The notes: generated by a model from the sequence alone, not told the origin. Shown: positions 8,813 to 20,766, numbered from the stretch's first letter. The stretch: 56,656 nt of DNA from Symbiodinium natans (GCA_905221605.1 CAJNDS010002264.1:422492-479147), one strand, 5' to 3'. Translations and numbers: made by a program.

Positions 8813-10050
8813 TCGGTTTTCTGGGTTTTTTGACCAAAACCGAGCCTTCACCGGTTTCAAAAATTTCCAATTTTTCAAGGTTTTTCAAGGTTTTTCAGAG
8901 TTTTTCAATGTTTTTTAAACGGTTTTTCAATGTTTTTCAGGGTTTTTAAGCCTCAGTTCTGATGAAGGGCCGCCCCCGCGACCTTTTCACAGCCTAATTT
9001 TGGTCAAGGGGGGGTGGTATTTTTCAATTTTAAAGGCAAAATAGTCTTCGGAGATCCCCCCTTGCCTCAAATTCCGACCCCCCTTGAGAGGGAAAGTTTG
9101 CCTCCAAAAACACCCCAAATGAGGGGGACCCCAGGATCGGCCCGGCTCCCTATTTAAAATGTGATTTTTTAGTACTGAAATCGGGTGGGCTCTCGTTTTC
9201 TGGATTTTTTCACCAAAACGGAGCCTTCACCTCAGGATTGCAAGTTTTTCAAGGTTTTTCAAAGTTTTTCAGTGTTTGTTAAGGTTTTTCAATGTTTTTC
9301 AGGGTTTTTAAGCCTCAGTTCTGATGAAGGGCCGCCCCCGCGACCTTTTCACAGCCTAATTTTGGTCAAGGGGGGGTGGTATTTTTCAATTTTAAAGGCA
9401 AAATAGTCTTTGGAGACCCCCCCTTGCCTCAAACTCCGACCCCCCCTTGAGAGGGAAAGTTTGCACCCCAAATGAGGGGTACCCCAGGATCGGGGGTGGC
9501 ATTTTTCAATTTTAAAGGCAAAATAGTCTTCGGAGACCCCCCCTTGCCTCAAACTCCGACCGCCCTTGAGAGGGAAAGTTTGCTTCTAAAAACACCTCAA
9601 ATGAAGGGGGACCCCAGGATTGGGCCAGGTGCCTATTAAAAATGCGATTTTTTAGTACTGAAACCGACGGTTCTGGGTGGGCTCTCGTTTTCTGGTTTTT
9701 TGACCAAAACGGAGCTTTCACCTCAGGATTGCAAGTTTTTCAAGGTTTTTCAAAGTTTTTCAGAGTTTTTCAATGTTTTTTAAGGTTTTTCAATGTTTTT
9801 CAGTGTTTTAAGCCTCAATGCTGACGAAGGGCCGCCCCCGCTATTTTTCAATTTTAAAGGCAAAATAGTCTTCGGAGACCCCCCCCTTGCCTCAAACTCC
9901 GACCCCCCCTTGAGAGGGAAAGTTTGCCTCCAAAAACACCCCAAATGAGGGGGGACCCCAGGATCGGCCCGGGTCCCTATTTAAAATGTGATTTTTTAGT
10001 ACTGAAATCGACGGTCCGGGGTGGGCTCTCGTTTTCTGGATTTTTGACCA
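8813..10050. repeat. Tandem repeat, about 344-490 bp unit, roughly four copies
   Basis: Each unit contains CTCGTTTTCTGG, a run of AGGTTTTTCAA motifs, a GAAGGGCCGCCCCCG motif, TTTAAAGGCAAAATAGTCTTCGG and TATTTAAAATGTGATTTTTTAG. Copies begin near 8813, 9190, 9676 and 10020 and differ by internal deletions. The short ORFs within it are repeat-derived. Confidence 0.85.
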
Positions 10051-10065
10051 AAACGGCCCCTCCCA

Positions 10066-10912
10066 GCAAGTCCCCGGGCCTCCCCGGAATACTAAATTAC
10101 GAAGCCGGACCTCTCCGGAATATTAAATTACGAAGCCGGGCTTCACCGGAATACTAAATTACGAAGCCGGACCTCCCCGGAATTCTTCATTACGAAGCCG
10201 GGCCTCCCCGGAATACTAAATTACGAAGCCGGGCCTCCTCGGAATACTAAATTACGAAGCCGGGCCTCCCCGGAATATTAAATTACGAAGCCGGGCCTCC
10301 CCGGAATACTAAATTACGAAGCCGGGCCTCCCCGGGGCCCTCCCCGGAATACTAAATTACGAATTACCAAGCCGGGCCTCCCCGGAATACTAAATTACGA
10401 AGCCGGGCCTCCCCGGAATACTAAATTACGAAGCCGGGCCTCCCCGGAATACTAAATTACGAAGCCGGGCCTCCCCGGAATACTAAATTACGAAGCCGGG
10501 CCTCCCCGGAATACTAAATTACGAAGCCGGGCCTCCCCGGAATACTAAATTACGAAGCCGGGCCTCCCCGGAATACTAAATTACGAAGCCGGGCCTCCCC
10601 GGAATACTAAATTACGAAGCCGGGCCTCCCCGGAATACTAAATTACGAAGCCGGGCCTCCCCGGAATACTAAATTACGAAGCCGGGCCTCCCCGGAATAC
10701 TAAATTACGAAGCCGGGCCTCCCCGGAATACTAAATTACGAAGCCGGGCCTCCCCGGAATACTAAATTACGAAGCCGGGCCTCCCCGGAATACTAAATTA
10801 CGAAGCCGGGCCTCCCCGGAATACTAAATTACGAAGCCGGGCCTCCCCGGAATACTAAATTACGAAGCCGGGCCTCGCCCGAATACTAAATTACGAAGCC
10901 GGGCCTCCCCAG
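10066..10912. repeat. 31 bp minisatellite, about 27 copies
   Basis: Unit CCGGAATACTAAATTACGAA followed by GCCGGGCCTCC. Copies from about 10400 to 10870 are almost identical; edge copies vary. Each unit contains the inverted pair CCGG/CCGGG around an AT core. No ORF is supported. Confidence 0.95.
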
Positions 10913-11028
10913 AGAGGCCCCTGAACCCTAAATCCTAAATCCTAAATCCTAAATCCTAAATCCTAAAAACCCCAAAAACTCATAATCAGAACACGACCCC
11001 ATTAAGGTTTAAATATACATAGGTAGAG

Positions 11029-11652
11029 AGGGTTTAGGGTTTAGGGTTTAGGCTTTAGGGTTTAGGCTTTAGGCTTTAGGGTTTAGGCTTTAGGGTTTAG
11101 GGTTTAGGGTTTAGGGTTTAGGGTTTAGGGCATAGGGTTTAGGGTTTAGGGTTTAGGGTTTAGGGTTTAGGGTTTAGGGTTTAGGGTTTAGGGTTTAGGG
11201 TTTTGGCCTCAGAGCCTTAGGGCCTTAGGGTTTAGGGTTTCATAGTACCTCATTCCCCTGCTACCTACTAAGAACCAGGGGGTCATCTGGCCCAGTTCTC
11301 ATGAGGGAGACACCTGACCGGGCACTTGATTTTGGCTTTGCGACTTGGTTTGGGGGTTTGGAGGCCCAAAGCCTCAAAAACGCTAGGCCCTAAACCCTAC
11401 CCCAAGCCCTCAACCCTACACCCGGAGCCCCCGATCCCTCAAAACCCTAAACCCTAAACCCGACAAATTCCCTACCCTCAACCCTCAAGCCCTACACCCA
11501 AGCACCGAAACACCCAAGCCCTCAAACCTGAACCCTAAACCCCACACCCCAAACCCCAAACCCTAAGCCCTAAACCCCAAACCCCAAACCCCAAACCCCA
11601 AACCCCAAACCCCAAACCCCAAACCCCAAACCCCAAACCCCAAACCCCAAAC
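11029..11652. repeat. TTTAGGG array, unique island, then pure AAACCCC array
   Basis: 11029-11215 is TTTAGGG with TTTAGGC variants. 11225-11370 is unique, with an exon-like plus stretch ending TPDRALDFGFAT before GTTTGGGG. 11390-11560 is degenerate CCCTAAA. 11563-11652 is about 12 units of AAACCCC. Confidence 0.85.
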
Positions 11653-11666
11653 CGAAACCCTAAACC

Positions 11667-11748
11667 CAGTCCTGGACCGAAATCTCCTCCGGAGGGGCGA
11701 GCTTCGGCTGCATCTCGTAGACGAGGCGATTCAGCGCCTTAAGCAGGG
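11667..11748 (-). CDS. Candidate exon (82 bp)
   Basis: The minus strand shows a pyrimidine-rich acceptor TTTCGTCCTCAG, an open stretch containing ALNRLVYEMQPKLAPPEEIS, and a boundary at GACTG|GGTTTAGGG. The plus-strand reading is poorer (Ser/Pro/Arg-rich, then stop). Upstream on the coding strand lies CCCTAAA and downstream TTTGGGG/TTTAGGG. No family is recognised. Confidence 0.45.
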
Positions 11749-11854
11749 CTGAGGACGAAAGTCGGATTTAGGGTTTAGGTTTTCGGGTTTAGGGTTTAGG
11801 GTTTAGGGTTTAGGGTTTAGGGTTTAGGGTTTAGGGTTTAGGGTTTAGGGTTTA

Positions 11855-12120
11855 GTGCTGTACGGGGGCTTCAGTCTTCAGATTGAAGCTTCAGGGCTCT
11901 CAGGGCTTGAAGGTAGGGTCTCATGTGGGTTTCGCTTAGGAATGTGGCTCGCAATGCAGCGACATGTTGCCGAAACTCAAGCTGCCGAAGCCCAAGAAGA
12001 AACTAGCCTGGAAATAGAAATCACTCCACACGACCCGATTCAGCATCAGGAAACCGAAACTGAAAGAGGAGAAAGTGGGAGCAGATAGGCAGATAGAGAG
12101 AGCAAGGCGTTAAGGGGTCG
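11855..12120. other. Exon-like island, both strands open
   Basis: Plus reads RHVAETQAAEAQEETSLEI and further to a stop. Minus has a strong acceptor, TTTCTCCTCTTTCAG, followed by LMLNRVVWSDFYFQASFFLG. Either could be real; no product is recognised. Confidence 0.25.
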
Positions 12121-12256
12121 GAAATTCTACCCTGGTATTTCGTTTGAAAACTGTTTGGGTGGGCGTAGGGAAGATGGGTACCAGTTTGCGCCCCAAACCG
12201 TAAACTCAGGCCCTAAACCCTGAACCAGAAAACAAATCCTAAGCCTGGCAAACGGA

Positions 12257-12365
12257 CCCCCAAATTCCGCAGGCCTCTATCTCGGAGTCATCGAGAACTT
12301 CATCCCACTCTGTCAGTCGGTTCTCATCAGCGGTTTCCTCGGTGTGGTCTTCAGCACGTTCATAG
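12257..12365 (-). CDS. Candidate acidic exon
   Basis: After CCTCTCAAG on the minus strand the frame reads YERAEDHTEETADENRLTEW and then VLDDSEIEACG. The acidic composition and purine-first codons favour minus; the plus reading is merely hydrophobic. It lies upstream on the same strand of the 11667-11748 exon and could belong to the same gene. Confidence 0.45.
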
Positions 12366-12439
12366 CTTGAGAGGATTTTTAGGCCTAGCATTGAGGGATA
12401 CGGACAAGGGCTCCTAGGTTGCGTTTAGGGTCTTGGGTT

Positions 12440-13112
12440 TGGGGTTTCCGGGTTCCGGGGGAGAACTAGGATATGGCTGTGCTGGAGACACGAAGACGGC
12501 GCTTGTACTCTTGCAAACCTCTGCTGCCAAGTGTCGTCCAGCCTGGGCAGGCTTGGCGGGCTCAGGGTTACGAAATGTTTGGAGCGCGCACTCGCAGATC
12601 GCAATCGAACCCCAAAATCCCCAGCTCGCAAGACCCTGCTTTCGCCAAGCAGATCCGGAATACTGCCAGGCTCCGGGTTGAGGGTGTTGCTTCATCTCCC
12701 ACCCTAAACCCTACACCCTAAACTCTAAACCCTAAACCCTAAACCTTAAACCCTAAACCCTAAAACCCCCTACGGGTTTAGTTGCGGGGAGGGTTTTGTG
12801 TCGTAATTTACAGGGTTTCTTGTTTTTAGGGCTGGGAAAAAACAGTTATTGGAAGTGCCTTTTGTTGATATTGTAGCTGATAAGAGGCTCAACGGAAATG
12901 TTGGGCGCATGGCCCGTGGCAAGGGCAAGCGCTATGTGCGTACGCAGAGCTTCGTCATAAGTACGAAAGCGTGCAGTGTGCGCTGAGCAGGGGAGCGCAA
13001 GGCAGACTGTGAAAAGTCTCTGAGGAGCCTCCGATGTGTGTCTGTGTGCGCGTGCTGCGCACCCATGCACGTTCCCAACCCCCCCCCGCCCCCCACCCCC
13101 CCCCCCGCCCCC

Positions 13113-13144
<32 letters not shown>

Positions 13145-13165
13145 ACCCCCCCCCCCCCCGTGTGC
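12440..13165. other. Islands and a C-homopolymer block
   Basis: 12440-12690 is open on plus (TALVLLQTSAAKCRPAWAG) and on minus (LDDTWQQRFARVQAP). 12850-13060 is unique. 13079-13159 is mostly C with occasional A/G. Poly-Gly or poly-Pro ORFs across it are artefacts. No gene can be called. Confidence 0.4.
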
Positions 13166-13166
13166 A

Positions 13167-13275
13167 GCTTAAATAGGGTCTATTTGGAAGCTGGGAATCG
13201 TATTTACAAGAGGAAAACAGGCCCCAAAACGTATACTTATTCACAAGAGCCATGTTCCAAATAGACCCTATTTTA
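13167..13275. repeat. Short inverted-repeat element beside poly-C
   Basis: AAATAGGGTCTATTTGGAA at 13171-13189 is repeated inverted at 13255-13274, giving about 19 bp arms and a 65 bp spacer. The left arm extended to 30 bp (13167-13196) recurs exactly, inverted, at 20737-20766. Confidence 0.7.
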
Positions 13276-13318
13276 GGTCCTGTAGGGTTGCACAGACAGA
13301 ATTTAATTCATTAAATTC

Positions 13319-13915
13319 CTTAATTTCCACTTTCCCCCTGGAATTTAATGAATTTAATCAATTAATTCAATTAATTCATTTATTTCCAAAGGGGGGGGGG
13401 TGGAATTAATTGAATTAGAATTAATTGAATTAATTGAATTAATTGAATTAATTGAACCCCCCCCTTTGGAAATAAATGAATTAATTGAATTAATTGAATT
13501 AATTGAATTAATTGAATTAATTGAATTAATTGAATTAATTGGAATTAATTCAATTAATTCAATTAATTCCACCTCCCCTTTGGAAATAAATTAATTAATT
13601 GAATTAATTGAATTAGTTGAATTATTTCGATTAATTCAATTAATTCAATTAATTCATTTATTTCCAAAGGGGGGGGATTCCCCAGCCCCCACCCCTCCCC
13701 CCCCTTTGGAAATAAATGAATTAATTGAATTAATTGAATTAATTGAATTAATTGAATTAATTGAATTAATTCAATTAATTCAATTAATTCAATTAATTCA
13801 ATTAATTCAATTAATTCATTTATTTCCAAAGGGGGGTGGAATTAATTGAATTTAATTAATTGAATTAATTCAATTAATTCAATTAATTCATTTATTTCCA
13901 AATGGGGGGGATTCC
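13319..13915. repeat. GAATTAATT microsatellite with inverted modules
   Basis: Nine-base units GAATTAATT switch orientation several times to AATTAATTC, each block capped by CCCCCCTTTGGAAATAAATG or its complement. The blocks form long potential hairpins. Poly(Glu-Leu-Ile) ORFs are translations of the repeat. Confidence 0.9.
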
Positions 13916-14056
13916 CCAGACCCCACCCCTCCAGCTCGATTTGGCCAAATTTTGCCCGGAGGCTGCCCGGCAAAATTTGGCCAAATCGAGCCGCGCCTTT
14001 CTGGAGGCCGAAATTATTTAAACTATCGCGGCTCGATTTGGCCAAATTTTGCCGGG

Positions 14057-14156
14057 NNNNNNNNNNNNNNNNNNNNNNNNNNNNNNNNNNNNNNNNNNNN
14101 NNNNNNNNNNNNNNNNNNNNNNNNNNNNNNNNNNNNNNNNNNNNNNNNNNNNNNNN
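14057..14156. other. Assembly gap (100 N)
   Basis: Exactly 100 N between two palindromic repeat tracts, the usual placeholder for a gap of unknown size. Confidence 1.
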
Positions 14157-15345
14157 TTAAATATTTTAAATCCTGGAGGGGGGGGGGGCCGGGCCTCCTC
14201 CCGCAGGAGGAATTAAGTAATTTAAATATGAAGGCCCCGAATTAAATATTAATATTTAATTCGGGGCCTTCATATTTAAATTATTTAATTCCTCCTGCGG
14301 GAGGAGGCCCGGCCCCCCCCCCTCCAGGATTTAAATTATTTAAATTATTTAAATGATTTAAAATATTTCAATTATTTAAATTGTTTAATTCCCGGGCCCG
14401 ATTTAAATAATTTAAATATGAAGCTCCCGAATTAAATATTCATATTTAAATCGTGGCCTTCATATTTAAATTATCTAAATCGGGCCCGGGAATTACATAA
14501 TTTAAATAATTTAAATAATTTAAATAATTTAAATCCGGGAGGGGGGGGGGGCCGGGCCTCCTTTTGCAGGAGGAATTAAATAATTTAAATATGAAGGCCC
14601 CGAATTAAATATTCATATTTAAATCGAGGCCTTCATATTTAAATTATTGAATTCCTCCTGGGGGAGGAGGCCCCCCCCCCCTCCAGGATTTAAATTATTT
14701 AAATTATTTAAATTATTTAATTCCCGGGCCCGATTTAAATAATTTAAATATGAAGGCCACGGTTTAAATATGAATATTTAATTCGGGAGCTTCATATTTA
14801 AATTATTTAGTTCGGGCCCGGGAATTAAATAATTTAAATAATTTAAATAATTTAAATAATTTAAATCCGGGAGGGGGGGGGGGCCGGGCCTCCTTTTGCA
14901 GGAGGAATTTAAATAATTTAAATATGAAGGCCCCGAATTAAATATTCATATTTAAATCGAGGCCTTCATATTTAAATTATTTAATTCCTCCTGGGGGAGG
15001 AGGCCCGCCCCCCCCCCCTCCAGGATTTAAATTATTTAAATTATTTAAATTATTTAAATTATTTAAATTATTTAATTCCCGGGCCCGATTTAAATAATTT
15101 AAATATGAAGGCCACGATTTAAATATGAATATTTAATTCGGGAGCTTCATATTTAAATTTTGTAAATCGGGCCCGGTAATTAAATAACTTAAATAATTTA
15201 AATAATTTAAATCCTGGAGGGGGGGGGCCGGGCTTCCTCCCGCAGGAGGAATTAAATAGTTTAAAAATGAAGGCCCCGAATTAAATATTGATATTTAAAT
15301 CGGGGCCTTCATATTTAAATTATTTAATTCCTCCTGCGGGAGGGC
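14157..15345. repeat. Tandem array of AT-rich perfect palindromes, unit about 350 bp
   Basis: About 3-4 units. Each unit has two inverted repeats: one centred on AAATATGAAGGCCCCGAATT with arms out to the CCTCCTGCGGGAGG sequence, the other bounded by CCCGGGCCCGATTTAAAT, separated by ATTTAAATT strings. Every unit could form two hairpins of more than 50 bp. No coding capacity. Confidence 0.9.
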
Positions 15346-15354
15346 CCCCTCAAT

Positions 15355-15735
15355 CAGCTTCATCATCATCATCCTCATCCTCATCCGCATCATCATCATC
15401 ATCTTCGTTATCGTCATCATCTTCATCATCTATCATCATCATCTTCATCATCTTCATCATCTTTTTTCATCATCCCCATCATCTCTCTCATCTCCACGAT
15501 TGTTCCAATATGTTTCATGTGCATCCTTGACATCAATGATCCCAATCAGCTTCATCATCATCTTCATCATCTTCATCATCTTCATCATCTTCATCATCTT
15601 CATCATTTTCATCATCTTCATCATCTTCATCATCTTCATCATCTTCATCATTTTCATCATCTTCATCATCTTCATCATCTTCATCATCTCCATCATCTTC
15701 ATCATCTTCATGATCTGCTTCATCTGCTTCATCCT
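15355..15735. repeat. CATCATCTT microsatellite
   Basis: Nine-base TTCATCATC units with a short unique insert near 15480-15545. ORFs of Met-Lys or Phe-Ile repeats are artefacts. Confidence 0.95.
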
Positions 15736-15779
15736 TCATCTGTTTCTTATGTTTCATTGCTTCTTGGGGCCCAGGAGGG

Positions 15780-16740
15780 CCTGGGGAGGAGCAACTTTGC
15801 CGGTCAAAACTTGCCGGGATCCCCTTGGCACCCTGGAAAAGTGATGCAAATACCACACAAAACGGGAAAGGGTAGGAACAACTTTGTCGGTCAAAATTTG
15901 CCGGGATCCCCTTGGCACCCTGGAAAAGTCCTGCAAATACCACACAAAACGGGAAAGGGTAGGAACAACATTTGCCGGCCAAAATTTGCCGGGATTCCCT
16001 TGGCACCCCGGAAAAGTGATGCAAATACCACACAAAACGGGAAAGGGTAGGAACAACTTTGCGGGTCAAAATTTGCCGGGATTCCCTTGGCACCCTAGAA
16101 AAGTCCTGCAAATACCACACAAAACGGGAAAGGGTAGGAACAACTTTGCCGGTCAAAATTTGCCGGGATTCCCTTGGCACCCTAGAAAAGTGATGCAAAT
16201 ACCAAACAAAACGGGAAAGGGTAGGAACAACTTTGCCGGTCAAAATTTGCCGGGATCCCCTTGGCACTCGGGAAAAGTGATGCAAATGCCACACAAAACG
16301 GGAACGGGTAGGAACAACTTTGCGGGTCAAAAATTGCCGGGACCCCCTTGGCACCCGGGAAAAGTGATGCAAATACCACACAAAACGGGAAAGGGTAGGA
16401 ACAACTTTGCCGGTCAAAATTTGCCGGGATCCCCTTGGCACCCTTGAAAAGTGCTGCAAATACCACACAAAACGGGAAAGGTTATGAACAACTTTGCCGT
16501 CAAAATTTGGCCGGGATTCCCTTGCACCCGGGAAAAGCCTGCCATACCACACAAAACTGGAAGGGAGCACACCTTTGCCGGTCACAATTTGCCGGAGTCC
16601 CTTGGCACCCTGGAAAAGTCCTTCAAATACCACACAAAACGGAAAGGGTAGGAACAACTTTGCCGGGCAAATTGGCCGGACCCTGGCACCGGGAAAAGTG
16701 ATGCAAATCCAACACCAAAACGGAAACGGGGTTTTTTGGC
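15780..16740. repeat. 88 bp tandem repeat, about 11 copies
   Basis: Unit starts AGGAACAACTTTGCCGGTCA and ends CACACAAAACGGGAAAGGGT. The period is 88 (copies at 15873, 15961, 16049 and 16137), degenerating after 16490. The 424-residue ORF read through it is repeat-derived. Confidence 0.95.
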
Positions 16741-18050
16741 TCCAAAGTGCATCGCAAGTCCTGGTCCCTAAGATTTTGGGTTCAATTTTTGCTCCAAAGA
16801 GTGACATCGCAAGCCCTGGTCCTTAAGATTTTGGGTTCGTTTTTTGCTCCAAACAGTGACATCGCAAGCCCTGGTCCCTAAGATTTGGGGCCCAGTTTTT
16901 GCTTCAAAGAGTCAAATCGCAAGCCCTGGTCCCTAAGATTTTGGGTTCATTTTTTGCTCCAAAGAGTGAAATCGCAAGCCCTGGTCCCTAAGATCTTGGG
17001 CCCAGTTTTTGCTCCAAAGAGTCAAATCGCAAGCCCTGGTCCCTAAGATTTTGGGCTCAATTTTTGCTCCAAAGAGTCAAATCGCAGGCCCTGGTCCCTA
17101 AGATTTTGCATTCATTGTTGCTCCAAAGAGTGACATCGCAAGCCCTGGTCCCTAAGATCTTGGGCCCAGTTTTTGCTCCGAAGAGTCAAATCGCAAGCCC
17201 TGGTCCCTAAGATTTTGGGTTCAATTTTTGCTTCAAAGAGTCAAATCGCAAGCCCTGGTCCCTAAGATTTGGGGCCCAGTTTTTGCGCCAAAGAGTCAAA
17301 TCGCAAGCCCTGGTCCCTAAGATTTTGGGTTCATTTTTTGCTCCAAAGAGTGACGTCGCAAGCCCTTGTCCCTAAGATTTTGAGCCCAGTTTTTGGTTCA
17401 AAGAGTCAAATCGCAAGCCCTGGTCCCTAAGATTTTGAGTTCAATTTTTGCTCCAAAGAGTCAAACCGCAAGCCCTGGTCCCTAAGATTTGGGGCCCAGT
17501 TTTTGCTCCAAAGAGTAGCATCGCAAACGCTGCTCCCTAAGATTTTGGGCCCAGTTTTTGCTCCAAAGAGTCCAATCGCAAGCCCTGGTCCCTAAGATTT
17601 TGGGTTCAATTTTGCTCCAAAGAGTGACATCGCAAGCCCTGGTCCCTAAGATTTGGGGCCCAGTTTTTGCGCCAAAGAGTAAAATCGCAAGCCCTGGTCC
17701 CTTAGATTTTTGGGTCGATTTTTGCTCCAAAGAGTCAAATCGCAAGCCCTGGTCCCTAAGTTGTTGGGGTCGATTTGTGCTCCACAGAGTCAAATCGCAA
17801 GCCCTGGTCCCTAAGATTTCGGGGTCGATTTGTGCTCCACGGAGTCAAATTGCAAGCCCTGGTCCCTAAGATTTTGGGCCCAGTATTTGCTCCAAAAGGT
17901 GAAATCGCAAGCCCCGGTCTTTAAGATTTTGGGCTCATTTTTTGCTCCAAAGAGTAACATCGCAAGCCCTGGTCCCTAAGATTTTGGAATCGATTTTTGC
18001 TCCAAAGAGTCAGATCGCAAGCCCTGGTCCTAAAATGTTGGGCTCAATTT
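16741..18050. repeat. 55 bp tandem repeat, about 24 copies
   Basis: Unit includes ATCGCAAGCCCTGGTCCCTA, AGATTTTGGG and TTTTTGCTCCAAAGAGT. The period is 55. Units alternate between two subtypes, GGGCCCAGT and GGTTCAAT. Confidence 0.95.
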
Positions 18051-18057
18051 TTGCGTT

Positions 18058-20645
18058 TCCCTTCTCTTCTGCTTCCTTTTAACTGATAAAACACAAGAAA
18101 GGAACTCATATGATAAAGCAGTGAAAAGGTAAGCAGAGGGCGACTCCTTGCGCGTGAGCCTTTCCATAATACTCCATCATATTCATGCTCTCGGCCTATC
18201 TCTTCTGTTCCTTTCCTTACTCTTCTCCTTCTCATAGTTCTTCCTTTTTGTTTTTCTCATTTCGAAAAGAAAGAGGGAAGGGAGAAACAAGGGAGAGAGA
18301 ATAGATAAAGAAGAGTGCCATCTTCTCTGCGCCTTGTTTGCTCTCTCCCTCTTCTCTATTCATCTGTCTTCTATTCTCTTCCTTGCTCTTCCCATTAAAT
18401 ATGCAATCCTTGGTATCTCTCCTCTCTCCTTCTCTCTTCCTCCAACAGATGTGCTTTTGGATCGTTTTCTGCATCTTCAAGCGAGAAAAAGGGACACAGA
18501 ATGCGATTAAAAGGGACGCCCATGTTGGATTGGCAGCAAGCCCAGCTGATGCTCATGATTCTCTCTCTTTTTCCCTACATATGGGCGATGGAACGGGTGT
18601 CCTTTTCAATCGTTTTCTGCATCTTCAAGAGAAACAGGGACACCCCACAAGAAGGAAAAGCAACATAAGAGATAGGGAGGGAAATTGACCCTTTCCTCTC
18701 TTCTTATCTGCCATTTTTCTTATTCGCTTCAAAAAGCAACATAAGGGAAAGGGGATTTCCTGAAGAGGAGAGAGGGAACCTATCTGTGAAAAGCAAGAAT
18801 GGTTTTTTCTAGTTCGAAAGGGAATAGGGAGAGACAAGGGAGAGATGATATGTACAGCTTTGCGCCTTATTTTGTGATTCCGTCTCCTTGCTTCCTGTCT
18901 CTTCTATTCCTTGCAGCACGCTTCGGGAAACATAGCATCCTTGTTATCTTTCCTCTCTCACTTCCCTTTCCCTTCTCTTCTTCCGCTTCCTTTTAACTGA
19001 TAAAACACAAGAAAGGAACTCATATGATAAAGCAGTGAAAAGGTAAGCAGAGAGCGACTCCTTGCGCGTGAGCCTTTCCATAATACTCCATCATATTCAT
19101 CCTCTCGGCCTATCTCTTCTGTTCCTTTCCTTACTCTTCTCCTTCTCATAGTTCTTCCTTTTTGTTTTCTCATTTCGAAAAGAAAGAGGGAAGGGAGAAA
19201 CAAGGGAGAGAGAATAGATAAAGAAGAGCGCCATCTTCTCTATTCATCTGTCTTCTATTCTCTTCCTTGCGCTTCCCATTAAATATGCAATCCTTGGTAT
19301 CTCTCCTCTCTCCTTCTCTCTTCCTCCAACAGATGTGCTTTTGGATCGTTTTCTGCATCTTCAAGCGAGAAAAAAGGACACAGAATGCGATTAAAAGGGA
19401 CGCCCATGTTGGATTGGCAGCAAGCCCAGCTGATGCTCATGATTCTCTCTCTTTCCCTACATATGGGCGATGGAACGGGTGTCCTTTTCAATCGTTTTCT
19501 GCATCTTCAAGAGAAAAAGGGACACCCCACAAGAAGGAAAAGTAACATAAGAGATAGGGAGGGAAATTGAAGAACTCATCATTGTACTTGGTCATTCCCT
19601 TTCCTCTCTTCTTATCTGCCCATTTTCTGTGCGCCTTGTTTTGTCTCCCCCTCTTCTCCCATCATCTCTCTTCTGGTCTTTTCTTTGCTCTTCCCATTAA
19701 AAATGCAACCCTTTTTATGTCTCCTCTCTCCTTCTCTCTCCCTCCTCTTCTCTTGTTCCCTTCTAAACGACAAAAACGCAAGAAAGGAAGAATAAGAGGG
19801 GAATGGAGGCCCTGTTCCTTTTCCTCTTTCAATGGATGGGGGAAGTGGGCGGAGTTGGCCCCTTGCCCGTACACCCTCCCCATGCTTCAGCAAACCCCTC
19901 CTCTCGCCCTATCGCCTCTGTTTTTTTTCCTTGTGCCCAAACGGAAAACGAAAACGGGTTCCTTTATATGTTCATTGTCCTTCCTTTTGTTTTTTTATTT
20001 CACAGGGAAAAGAACCAGAGAAGAGGAAGATAAGAACGAGAGGTGAGATGAAAACGGCACCATCTTCTCTTTGCCTTATTTTTGCACCTCCCTCTCCTGT
20101 CTTAATTTCTCTTCCACTCTTTTTTTCCATTGCTCTTCCCATAATATTGCATTCCTTTTGATAACTCACAGGAAATTAAAATGGCCTCCTTGTTGTCTCT
20201 CCTCTCTCACTTCCCTTTCCCTTCTCTCCTTCTGTTTCCTTTTAATTTTAACTGATAAAACACAAGAAAGGAGCTTGTAAAATCAAGCAGTGGAAGGGTA
20301 AGCAGAAGGTGACTCCTTGTGCGTGGACCTTTGCCGTACTTCACCATACCCCTCTTTTCGGCCTATCTCTTCGGCTCTTTTCCTAACCCTTCTTCTTTTC
20401 ATCTTTCTTTTTGTTTTTCTCATTTCGAAAAGACAGAGGGAACGGAGAGATAAGGGAGAGAGGATAGATAAAGAAGAGTACCATCTTCTTTGCGCCTTGT
20501 TTTATCTCTCTTCTATTCTTTTCTTGGCTCTTCCCATGAAAATCGTGTTCCTCTTATCTTTCCCTCCTTCTCTCCCTTCTCTTCTCCTCACGAGAGCCTT
20601 CGACTTTAGGATTGAGGAGAAAAAGAGAAGAGAAAAGAGGAACTA
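18058..20645. repeat. Large diverged repeat, 0.9-1.25 kb unit, three copies
   Basis: The start motif CTTTTAACTGATAAAACACA recurs near 18075, 18993 and 20245 with long similar sequence between, rich in CTCTTCTC and GGGAGAGA. Copies 1 and 2 are close; copy 3 is partial. ORFs of 60-160 residues shift frame between copies and have homopurine/homopyrimidine composition, so no gene is called. Confidence 0.8.
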
Positions 20646-20736
20646 CCTGGTTCTTGTTCCTGAGGCCTCCATAGTACGACTGACGTGACAGCAGCGTACC
20701 CTCGTGGAAACGTGTATGGCTATAAGAAAACCCGAG

Positions 20737-20766
20737 TCCCAGCTTCCAAATAGACCCTATTTAAGC
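20737..20766 (-). repeat. 30 bp inverted copy of the 13167-13196 motif
   Basis: Exact reverse complement of 13167-13196, followed by a long C run as at the left copy. The pair brackets the whole 7.6 kb satellite block. Confidence 0.85.

Noticed and set aside
10066-10912. CRISPR-like array
   Set aside because: The 31 bp units are contiguous with no unique spacers.
12249-12365. Plus-strand membrane exon (GLYLGVIENFIPLCQSVLIS)
   Set aside because: It is the antisense of a more convincing acidic minus exon; hydrophobic antisense of acidic sequence is expected.
13034-13264. Poly-Pro / poly-Gly ORFs near 13.0-13.3 kb, and similar ones at 20.7-21.2 kb and 56.2-56.5 kb
   Set aside because: Homopolymer C/G tracts; length and frame are unreliable.
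16726-16740. TTTTTTGGCTCCAAAG as another spliced-leader relic
   Set aside because: Only nine bases match, and it is a variant of the TTTTTGCTCCAAAG unit of the 55 bp repeat.
15533-16807. 424-residue minus ORF with repeated FSRVPRGSRQILTGKVVPTL-type text
   Set aside because: It is the 88 bp tandem repeat plus the CAT microsatellite read in frame. The period is not a multiple of 3, and all frames look alike.
18338-18688. 116-residue ORF with membrane-like N-terminus
   Set aside because: Lies in the 0.9 kb repeat. The homologous stretch of copy 2 is frame-shifted, and composition is polypyrimidine-driven.
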